33,410 nt of DNA from Gammaproteobacteria bacterium (GTDB lineage: Bacteria > Pseudomonadota > Gammaproteobacteria > S012-40): assembly GCA_919902765.1 (NCBI GenBank), contig CAKKRP010000067.1, positions 1-33,410 of the forward strand, given 5' to 3'. Position 1 is the stretch's first letter, and each line of letters begins with the position of its first letter. The translations under genes and the position numbers were made by a program. The notes below the pieces were generated by a model, which had not been told where the DNA came from, did no database searches, and worked only from the letters and a program-made list of their open reading frames with translations. This document shows, piece by piece, positions 17,826 to 24,338 of the stretch.

Positions 17826-17852
17826 GTAAGTTGTGAGTAATATCGGGTATCT

Positions 17853-17882
17853 GCCTGGGGAGGGTCTCCGGGCGGGTTTTTT
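17853..17882 (+). terminator. intrinsic terminator between cmk and rpsA
   Basis: GCCTGGGG (17853-17860) pairs with CTCCGGGC (17866-17873) over 8 bp with two G-T wobbles and a 5-base loop. GGG and a run of six T follow (17877-17882). It ends the serC-cmk transcript or partially attenuates it before rpsA. Confidence 0.65.
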
Positions 17883-17887
17883 ATTAT

Positions 17888-17934
17888 CTTAACCCGTACC
17901 CTCACCGGTGCGGAGCATAAACCGTATGGTTAAG
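17888..17934 (+). promoter_or_regulatory. structured rpsA leader enclosing the Shine-Dalgarno region
   Basis: CTTAACC (17888-17894) pairs with GGTTAAG (17928-17934), and GTAC (17896-17899) continues with GTAT (17924-17927) after a bulged C. Inside is the palindrome CACCGGTG (17903-17910). The only purine-rich ribosome-binding candidate (TAAGG) is partly in this stem, and the rpsA ATG is 11 bases later. Gammaproteobacterial S1 is known to repress its own translation through a folded leader without a strong Shine-Dalgarno. A possible -10 (TATTAT, 17882-17887) overlaps the terminator tail. Confidence 0.5.
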
Positions 17935-17945
17935 GCTGGAAATCA

Positions 17946-19625
17946 ATGACTGAAAGTTTTGCCCAATTGTTCGAGGAAAGTTTATCCACCAGTAAAATGC
18001 GCCCGGGTTCTATCGTTAAGGGTGTGGTGATCGAAGTGCTCGATAATTTCGTGGTGGTGCATGCCGGATTCAAATCTGAAGGCGTCATCCCCAGGGAACA
18101 ATTCCTCGATGAGCGGGGAAATTTAGAAGTCAGCGTAGGCGACGAAGTTGAAGTCGCATTAGATATGTTAGAAGACGGTTCGGGTGAAACCCGTCTGTCC
18201 CGCGAAAAGGCCAAACGCGCCCAATCGTGGATACGCTTGGAAGAAGCCTTCGAAAAAGGTCAAACGGTCAAAGGCCTCATCTCGGACAAGGTCAAGGGCG
18301 GTTTCACCGTCGATATCGGCGATGTGCGCGCCTTCTTGCCCGGTTCCTTGGTCGATGTGCGCCCGGTGCGCGACACCACCTATCTGGAAGGCAAAGAACT
18401 CGAATTCAAAGTTATCAAGATCGACCGTCGTCGCAATAACGTGGTGGTCTCACGGCGTGCCGTGGTGGAAGCGGAAAGCAGCGCCGAGCGCGATTCCCTG
18501 CTGCAAAATCTGCAAGAAGGTCAAACCGTTAAAGGCGTGGTCAAGAACCTCACCGATTATGGTGCGTTCGTGGATTTAGGCGGTGTGGACGGCTTATTGC
18601 ATATCACCGACATGGCGTGGAAACGCGTCAAGCATCCCAACGAAGTCGTTAATATCGGTGACGAAATCACCGTCAAAGTATTGAAATTCGACCGCGAACG
18701 TAATCGCGTGTCGTTAGGGTTGAAACAACTGGGCGACGATCCGTGGGTCGATATCGCACGCCGTTACCCGGTGGGTACGCGGATGTCCGGTAAAGTGACC
18801 AATATCGCGGACTACGGTTGTTTCGTCGAGATCGAGCCGGGCGTTGAAGGCTTGGTACACGTCTCCGAAATGGATTGGACGAACAAGAACATCCATCCGA
18901 CCAAGGTCGTGCAAGTCGGTGACGACGCCGAGGTCATGGTGTTGGATATCGACGGTGAACGCCGCCGTATATCGCTGGGCATCAAACAATGCCAAGCCAA
19001 TCCGTGGGAAGATTTTGGTCAGAAAAACAACAAGGGCGACAAAATTGTCGGCAAGATCAAATCTATCACTGATTTTGGCATATTCATTGGATTAGAAGGC
19101 GGTATCGACGGTTTGGTGCATTTGTCGGATATTTCGTGGAACGAGACCGGCGAAGAAGCGATACGCAAATACAAGAAAGGCGACGAGGTTGAAACCACAA
19201 TCCTGGTCATCGATCCGGAACGTGAACGCATTTCGTTGGGCATTAAGCAGTTAGAAAAAGACCCGTTTGCGCACTTTATGGCGGAGCATGAAAAAGGCGG
19301 TATCGTGACGGGGGTGGTGCGTACCGTAGATGCCAAGGGCGCGATAGTCGATTTGGGCGATGGCGTAGAGGGTTATTTGAAGGCCTCTGAAATCTCCCGT
19401 GAGCGCGTGGAAGATGCGCGTTTGGCAGTCAAGGAAGGGGCCACGGTCGAGGCCAAATTTGTTGGCGTAGATCGTAAAAATCGTGTTATAAATCTGTCAG
19501 TTAAGGCTAAAGATTCACAGGAAGAGGCCGAAGCAATACAAGACTACAGTAGTCGTGGTCAAGGACCTGCAACGACGACGTTGGGTGACCTGCTCAAACA
19601 GAAGATGGAGAGCAAGGCCGAATAA
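17946..19625 (+). CDS. rpsA: 30S ribosomal protein S1
   Basis: 559 residues with six S1 (OB-fold) repeats, as in E. coli S1 (557). Repeats start around [96 protein letters not shown] and [20 protein letters not shown]. The N-terminus ([11 protein letters not shown]) is the ribosome-docking segment that binds S2. It unfolds mRNA at translation initiation. A strong terminator follows it, and the leader appears structured for autogenous control. Confidence 0.98.
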   Translation: MTESFAQLFEESLSTSKMRPGSIVKGVVIEVLDNFVVVHAGFKSEGVIPREQFLDERGNLEVSVGDEVEVALDMLEDGSGETRLSREKAKRAQSWIRLEEAFEKGQTVKGLISDKVKGGFTVDIGDVRAFLPGSLVDVRPVRDTTYLEGKELEFKVIKIDRRRNNVVVSRRAVVEAESSAERDSLLQNLQEGQTVKGVVKNLTDYGAFVDLGGVDGLLHITDMAWKRVKHPNEVVNIGDEITVKVLKFDRERNRVSLGLKQLGDDPWVDIARRYPVGTRMSGKVTNIADYGCFVEIEPGVEGLVHVSEMDWTNKNIHPTKVVQVGDDAEVMVLDIDGERRRISLGIKQCQANPWEDFGQKNNKGDKIVGKIKSITDFGIFIGLEGGIDGLVHLSDISWNETGEEAIRKYKKGDEVETTILVIDPERERISLGIKQLEKDPFAHFMAEHEKGGIVTGVVRTVDAKGAIVDLGDGVEGYLKASEISRERVEDARLAVKEGATVEAKFVGVDRKNRVINLSVKAKDSQEEAEAIQDYSSRGQGPATTTLGDLLKQKMESKAE

Positions 19626-19644
19626 GCCAACGTTACCCGAAGCC

Positions 19645-19684
19645 AAAAAGGGCGTCGCGCAGGAACCTGTGGGCGCCCTTTTTT
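19645..19684 (+). terminator. intrinsic terminator after rpsA
   Basis: AAAAAGGGCG (19645-19654) pairs with CGCCCTTTTTT (19674-19684), with an inner CAGG/CCTG mini-hairpin in the loop. The A and T tracts on both sides make it strong on the plus strand and possibly active in both directions. Confidence 0.85.
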
Positions 19685-19694
19685 ATGCATGGGC

Positions 19695-19724
19695 TTGCTA
19701 AATCTGCTAAGCTAACTGTATGAT
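19695..19724 (+). promoter_or_regulatory. ihfB promoter candidate
   Basis: TTGCTA (19695-19700) and TATGAT (19719-19724) at 18-base spacing, right after the rpsA terminator. The start would give a leader of about 50 bases. The leader contains the perfect palindrome ATGATTAATCAT (19743-19754), a possible operator. Confidence 0.5.
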
Positions 19725-19780
19725 TTGAGTACATGTTTTGGCATGATTAATCATTCTTATGGAACGGCATAGGTGACGCG

Positions 19781-20128
19781 ATGGACAAAGAAACGCTACT
19801 ACACGAAAATTCTATTACTAAATCAGAATTAATTGATTTATTGTCGCGCAAACAAACGGCATTGGCGTTTCGCGATGTCGAGATGGCTGTCAAAACCATG
19901 ATCGAACAAATGACACAGGCCCTCGCCGCAGGGGAACGCATCGAGATACGCGGCTTTGGCAGCTTTTCGTTGCATTTTCGTCCACCGAGGGTCGGTCGCA
20001 ATCCGAAAACGGGCGAGTCGGTGTCGCTCACGGGTAAATACGTCCCGCACTTTAAACCAGGGAAAGAAATGCGAGAAAAGGTGAACGAGGCGGTAAATTC
20101 CCCCAAACGACCCGCCAACGCAGCCTAA
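19781..20128 (+). CDS. ihfB: integration host factor subunit beta
   Basis: 115 residues, longer than the usual 94. The canonical protein begins near [11 protein letters not shown] at residue 12, so there is an 11-residue N-terminal extension ([11 protein letters not shown]), plus a longer Lys/Pro/Ala tail (SPKRPANAA). AGGTGA precedes the ATG at 19781 and no better start lies near the canonical position, so the extension appears real. Diagnostic IHF-beta sequence is [29 protein letters not shown], with the DNA-intercalating Pro in GRNPKTG, and [15 protein letters not shown]. It pairs with IHF-alpha to bend DNA. The gene lies downstream of rpsA as in many gammaproteobacteria. Confidence 0.96.
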   Translation: MDKETLLHENSITKSELIDLLSRKQTALAFRDVEMAVKTMIEQMTQALAAGERIEIRGFGSFSLHFRPPRVGRNPKTGESVSLTGKYVPHFKPGKEMREKVNEAVNSPKRPANAA

Positions 20129-20405
20129 GGTGACGTTGCAGAGCGTGTGTCACCGAGACACTGCCGCCTAGGCGGTTGCGTGCCTAGGGAGGCAACCAGT
20201 GATGTAACATAGTTTCATGCAGACGTTTTAGGTTTATAATTATTAAACGGCTTTACACACTTTTTCTTACTGCTGATGGCACATCGGCGCAATTCGCAGT
20301 AGGGGCGTAATTTATAATACGTTTTACTTGCAGTTGTCCTCACTGTGGTACATAGTCCAAAATTGGCATTCAGGATACTATCACTGCATATTATTGAGGG
20401 GGCGC
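20129..20405. other. AT-rich, structured gap between ihfB and lapA
   Basis: 277 bases without a convincing gene. The left part is GC-rich and palindromic (20147-20201). The right part is AT-rich and has two perfect TATAAT boxes (20235-20240 and 20313-20318) without good -35 partners, and TTGGCA (20363-20368) with CATATT (20387-20392) just before lapA. Promoters for lapA-lapB-pyrF are expected here. Confidence 0.5.
20159..20201. repeat. branched inverted repeat downstream of ihfB
   Basis: Outer arms CACTG (20159-20163) and CAGTG (20197-20201) enclose the perfect palindrome CCGCCTAGGCGG and the hairpin GGTTGC...GCAACC (20174-20179/20192-20197), which share bases and so are alternatives. A competing hairpin GTGTC-accga-GACAC (20147-20161) overlaps the left arm. 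No T tract follows, so it is not a simple terminator. Confidence 0.5.
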
Positions 20406-20699
20406 GTGAAAACACTGATCACTATAGTGTTGTTGCTGGCGGTTGTTGCAGTCCTCGCTTTTGCGGTTATCAATTCACATAACGTCACCATCAATTATTA
20501 CGTCGGCGCGTTGCAATTGCCTTTGGCGTTGTTGTTGGTGATTACGCTGACGACAGGATTTATTTTAGGTATCGCGGCCATGTCCTTGCGTCTACTGCAT
20601 GCGCAATGGGAACTCGCGCGCTTGCGCAAACAAGTCCGGCAATTGGAAAATAATGCAGGGGCCAATGCGGCCGCTATTCCAGCGGGCGATGAGGGATGA
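20406..20699 (+). CDS. lapA: LapA-family inner-membrane protein
   Basis: 97 residues from GTG 20406, with TGAGGGGG just upstream; the track start at 20328 has no ribosome-binding site. Two transmembrane helices are visible (LITIVLLLAVVAVLAFAVI and LPLALLLVITLTTGFILGIAAM) joined by NSHNVTINYYVGAL, the classic LapA/YciS pattern. A cytoplasmic coiled-coil tail (QWELARLRKQVRQLENN) follows. LapA works with LapB in controlling lipopolysaccharide synthesis. The gene is three bases upstream of lapB and near pyrF, the same order as in E. coli. Confidence 0.92.
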   Translation: MKTLITIVLLLAVVAVLAFAVINSHNVTINYYVGALQLPLALLLVITLTTGFILGIAAMSLRLLHAQWELARLRKQVRQLENNAGANAAAIPAGDEG

Positions 20700-20702
20700 G
20701 GG

Positions 20703-21875
20703 ATGTTTGATCAATTAGGATGGTTGCTGGTTCCCGTCGTCGCCGCCTCCGGCTGGTGGTGGGCGCGGCGCAATCTCCCGGCCGCGCGATCATCAGGCGC
20801 ACGCTGGGATGTGCATTATTTTGAAGGCCTCAATTACCTGTTAAATGAAGAACAAGACAAGGCCGTCGAAGTATTCATTAAAATGTTGGAAGTGAATAAC
20901 GATACGGTAGAAATCCATTTGGCGCTGGGCCATCTGTTTCGACGCCGAGGCGAGGTGGATCGCGCCATACGCTTACACCAGAATTTATCTGTACGGCCTC
21001 ATCTCAACGCCCAACAACGCGATCACGCCGTCTTTGAACTGGCGCAAGACTATTTGAGCGCGGGTTTGCTGGATCGCGCCGAAAAATTATTTGTCGAGCT
21101 AAAAGACTCACGCTATTGCGGTGCGCAGGCCTTAGGTTGTTTAGTCGATGTGTATGAACGAGAGCGCGAGTGGGGTGCGGCGATAGTTGCGGCGCGCGAG
21201 TGGGAACGCGCCAGTGGTGTGCGTCGGCGCGGCTTGATCGCGCAACATTTGTGCGAGTTGTCAGACGAGGCGCGCGCCTCCGGAGATTTAGCGTCGGCGC
21301 TACACTCGGCGCGCCAGGCCTTGCGTGAAAACAAATCTTCAGTGCGCGCGAGTTTATTAATAGGCGATATCGAGCAAACGCTGGGGCAACCGCAACGCGC
21401 GATCAGGGCGTATTTGCGCATCGAAAAGCAAAACGCGGGCTTTATAGGCGAGGCGATCGACCCATTAATGACGTGCTGGACGGGCATCGGCGAGCTCGAT
21501 AGCGCGCATCGTTTTTTATTGCATTTATATGAGCGCTACGGCAATTACCAGGCGCTGTTGGCGATCACGCGGTTCTTCGAGCAGCGTCATGGCGAGGCGC
21601 AAGTGCGGAAAATGTTGGTCGATCGTTTGTACGCGCAACCATCGGTCATGGGTATGCAACGTTTAGTTGAATTATTAATGCGCCACAAAAACTCTGCTAG
21701 CGAAGATTTGTCGCTCGTCAAACAACTTCTAGAGCGCTTGGCGGAGGAATCCATCGCCTATGTGTGCAGTCATTGCGGGTTTGGTGGCAAAAATCTATTT
21801 TGGCAGTGCCCCGGTTGTCGCAATTGGGACAGCATACAGCCGCGCTGGGCGTTTCAAACAGCCAAAGGGGTGTAG
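20703..21875 (+). CDS. lapB: lipopolysaccharide assembly protein LapB
   Basis: 390 residues, the usual LapB length. A short N-terminal membrane anchor (LGWLLVPVVAASGWWWARR) is followed by a long TPR solenoid (YFEGLNYLLNEEQDKAVEVFIKML, LGHLFRRRGEVDRAIRLHQNL and later repeats). The end is a rubredoxin-like zinc knuckle with Cys355, 358, 369 and 372 (CSHCGF and CPGCRNW). In E. coli LapB hands LpxC to the FtsH protease and so sets LPS levels. A GAGGG ribosome-binding site overlaps the end of lapA, and pyrF begins 3 bases after the stop, so this is one operon. Confidence 0.96.
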   Translation: MFDQLGWLLVPVVAASGWWWARRNLPAARSSGARWDVHYFEGLNYLLNEEQDKAVEVFIKMLEVNNDTVEIHLALGHLFRRRGEVDRAIRLHQNLSVRPHLNAQQRDHAVFELAQDYLSAGLLDRAEKLFVELKDSRYCGAQALGCLVDVYEREREWGAAIVAAREWERASGVRRRGLIAQHLCELSDEARASGDLASALHSARQALRENKSSVRASLLIGDIEQTLGQPQRAIRAYLRIEKQNAGFIGEAIDPLMTCWTGIGELDSAHRFLLHLYERYGNYQALLAITRFFEQRHGEAQVRKMLVDRLYAQPSVMGMQRLVELLMRHKNSASEDLSLVKQLLERLAEESIAYVCSHCGFGGKNLFWQCPGCRNWDSIQPRWAFQTAKGV

Positions 21876-21878
21876 CGG

Positions 21879-22598
21879 GTGAGCACAGAGGTTGATGCGG
21901 GTAGCGGGCCGCGTGTAATAGTTGCGCTGGATTACGACAACGCCGATCAAGCGCGTGTCTTCGCGCGGCGCGTACGGCCGGAACTCTGTCGTTTGAAAGT
22001 AGGTAAAGAATTGTTTACGCGCGGTGGTCCGCGTGTCGTACAAGAACTGATGGCCGCCGGATATGATGTATTCTTAGATCTTAAATTCCACGATATCCCT
22101 ACTACGGTTGCGCGGGCCTGTCGTGCTGCGGCAGACCTCGGCGTGTGGATGGTCAATGTGCATGCCAGTGGCGGCAGCGCCATGTTGTATGCGGCGCGCG
22201 AGGCCCTGGCGGCGGTCGCGCGCCCCCCGTTGTTGCTTGCGGTAACAATCTTGACCAGCTTGTCGGCCGAAGAATTACGGGCGATCGGTTTTGCGGGCAG
22301 CTTGGAAAGCAATGTCCAACGTTTAGCCAATCTAGCGCGTGAAGCCGGCCTGGATGGCGTGGTGTGTTCTGCCCACGAAGCGGCGATGTTGCAACGCTTG
22401 TGGGGCACGCGCGCGTGTTTGGTGACGCCTGGTATCCGCCCCGCAGGGAGTGTGCAGAACGATCAGACACGCATTATGACGCCGCGCGAGGCGCTCAAGG
22501 CAGGTGCAAGTTACTTGGTCATTGGCCGACCCATTACCGGCGCGGCGGATCCGTTGGCGGTATTGTCTACGATAAATGCCGAAATTTCGGCCCTTTAA
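21879..22598 (+). CDS. pyrF: orotidine 5'-phosphate decarboxylase
   Basis: 239 residues, GTG start three bases after lapB. The TIM-barrel active site DLKFHDIP gives Asp67, Lys69 and Asp72, the catalytic charge network. [23 protein letters not shown] and the phosphate loop VTPGIRP are all present. It makes UMP, the last step of pyrimidine synthesis. lapA-lapB-pyrF is a conserved gammaproteobacterial order. The first 8 or so residues before PRVIVALD are extra and could be absent if a later start were used, but none is better. Confidence 0.97.
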   Translation: MSTEVDAGSGPRVIVALDYDNADQARVFARRVRPELCRLKVGKELFTRGGPRVVQELMAAGYDVFLDLKFHDIPTTVARACRAAADLGVWMVNVHASGGSAMLYAAREALAAVARPPLLLAVTILTSLSAEELRAIGFAGSLESNVQRLANLAREAGLDGVVCSAHEAAMLQRLWGTRACLVTPGIRPAGSVQNDQTRIMTPREALKAGASYLVIGRPITGAADPLAVLSTINAEISAL

Positions 22599-22649
22599 TG
22601 GGTGATTGTTGAAAATTAGAGTGTCGATGCGACGTTGTGCCGGTAACTA

Positions 22650-24179
22650 ATGAAACGGATTATAAAACGTATCCCGTGGGCGCATCGCTGTTTGTCGTTA
22701 CATCTTGTCATATGCTCATCTTCGTGCGTTGCGGAAGACCTTGTTGCGCAGCCAAATGTGCAGCAAGTTCAACATCGCATTACCTTCAGCTATGACCACA
22801 CCACACTGCCACACGCTGAAACAATGGGGTTGTTGGGCACGGCGTACCTCGTTCAACCGTTAAAAAATTTTTCTACCGGGTTGGGGATATACAGCGCCGT
22901 GGTAGGCAGGCGCGGAGGCTTTTTTACCGGGGGAATCGAGTCCGAAATACAGTCTCCGCTGTGGCGCGCGTGGGCATGGCGGGCCGGGCTGTTTATGGGC
23001 GGCGGTGGCGGTGGGGCCGCACCACAAGGCGGAGGCTTGATGATGCGTCCACACGTGGGTTTGGCCTATCGCAATCAGGCGGTGCAATATGGGCTAAGTT
23101 GGTCGCGCGTGTGGTTTCCAAACGGCGAAATCGACAGTACGCAACTCTCGCTCAGCGGTGCGTGGCAATATGTAGATGTGTGGCGGGCAGGTTGGTTATT
23201 TGCGGCGGAGAAAAATAATGTGCCCTCCAGCGTCACCACACAGCGTCGCCAATTGGCGATGCAACATCAATGGTATTTCGCGCCCTCGGCAACATATCGA
23301 CGCGCGCGCGCGACCGACGCTCGCGCTACGCCGCCCATAGAGTTGATCGGCGTACGTTGGCGGGTGGATGACAATGCACCTTGGATTTATGAGTGGCAGG
23401 CCTTAGGCGCGTGGGGTGGTGGTGCCGACGGGTATGCGGAAATAGCCGGAGGTATAGGCGCAAAAACATCCATGAGTGCATGGGGTGAAGGCTATGTATT
23501 ATTGTCGGCAGGTGCGGCGGGCGGCGGTGGCGTCGATACGGCGGGTGGTGGGATTGTCCGCACCGCCGTCGGTGGAAATCTTGGCGGACGCCACTTACGT
23601 CTATTTGCCGAAGGCGGGTATCTCAGCTCCATAGAAGGCCACTACGCGGCGTATACGGCGGCCATGGGGCTGGGATATGTTTATGGCACACCTGTCGCCA
23701 TGAGCACGCCCGTCGCTTGGCAGGCATTGCGCGTACGTCCCGCTATGCAGCGATATTATATTGATCCGCGTGCCACCACACCTGTTGCGCGAACAGTCGA
23801 TTTGGTCGCCTTAAAATTGGACTGGTTTTTAACCTCGGAGTGGTATCTGAGCGGGTGGTCATCGGCGGCATTCGACGGCGGCGTGGGCGGCTATGCCACG
23901 GGCTTAATGGGTGCGGGGTGGTGTGCGTATGGTGGCGCTAACTTGTCGATAACGGGCGAGTTAGCGTTGGGTGCTGCGGGCGGGGGCGGAATGGCGGTGG
24001 GCGCGGGCGCGGTGCTGCAACCGATGCTAAATATGTATTATCGCCTTGATCGGAGTTGGGACGCGACCTTGGGTGCCGGTCGTTTGCAGCCCGTGGCCGG
24101 TGAGTTCGCGGCGTGGGTGTTTGACTTAGGCGTTGCGTTGCGCTTTTCATCCCCACGCGCGCCGTTGATGGCGGACTAA
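22650..24179 (+). CDS. Gly-rich, probably outer-membrane protein of unknown function
   Basis: 509 residues; I do not recognise the family. The N-terminus is basic then hydrophobic (CLSLHLVICSSSCVA), compatible with a Sec signal peptide cut near VA-ED; a lipobox is not convincing. The mature part alternates aromatic strands with Gly/Ala turns, for example FMGGGGGGAAPQGGG, LLSAGAAGGGGVDTAGGG and ALGAAGGGGMAVGAG. It ends in FDLGVALRF shortly before the C-terminus, like a last beta-barrel strand, though followed by 8 more residues. The recurring G-A-A-G-G-G-G motif at about residues 290 and 440 may be a duplicated unit. It lies 51 bases after pyrF and upstream of the polysaccharide export operon, so an envelope role is likely. 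There is no strong Shine-Dalgarno. Confidence 0.7.
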   Translation: MKRIIKRIPWAHRCLSLHLVICSSSCVAEDLVAQPNVQQVQHRITFSYDHTTLPHAETMGLLGTAYLVQPLKNFSTGLGIYSAVVGRRGGFFTGGIESEIQSPLWRAWAWRAGLFMGGGGGGAAPQGGGLMMRPHVGLAYRNQAVQYGLSWSRVWFPNGEIDSTQLSLSGAWQYVDVWRAGWLFAAEKNNVPSSVTTQRRQLAMQHQWYFAPSATYRRARATDARATPPIELIGVRWRVDDNAPWIYEWQALGAWGGGADGYAEIAGGIGAKTSMSAWGEGYVLLSAGAAGGGGVDTAGGGIVRTAVGGNLGGRHLRLFAEGGYLSSIEGHYAAYTAAMGLGYVYGTPVAMSTPVAWQALRVRPAMQRYYIDPRATTPVARTVDLVALKLDWFLTSEWYLSGWSSAAFDGGVGGYATGLMGAGWCAYGGANLSITGELALGAAGGGGMAVGAGAVLQPMLNMYYRLDRSWDATLGAGRLQPVAGEFAAWVFDLGVALRFSSPRAPLMAD

Positions 24180-24338
24180 TGGCCGTAAGTAAGTGGCGTC
24201 GCGCTGGAGTTTAGCAAGGTTTCCGGGCATAATGCGCTGGATGTATAGGTGTGATTTTTGTGAGTGGCAGAATGGCGGTAGCGAGTTGTTGCGTGTAAAA
24301 ACCGCACACGGTTTTAGACCTTAGTGTTAGGAGTCGGA
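24180..24338. promoter_or_regulatory. leader region of the polysaccharide export operon
   Basis: 159 bases. CATAAT (24228-24233) is a possible -10 with a poor -35. AAAACCG (24298-24304) and CGGTTTT (24309-24315) form a perfect 7-bp hairpin with a CACA loop, 23 bases before the GTG start. It resembles a small terminator or attenuator whose T run is inside the stem. Confidence 0.4.

Noticed and set aside
24251-24271. CRP-like site near TGTGATTTTTGTGAG
   Set aside because: Only one half-site fits; the second half does not match the inverted consensus.
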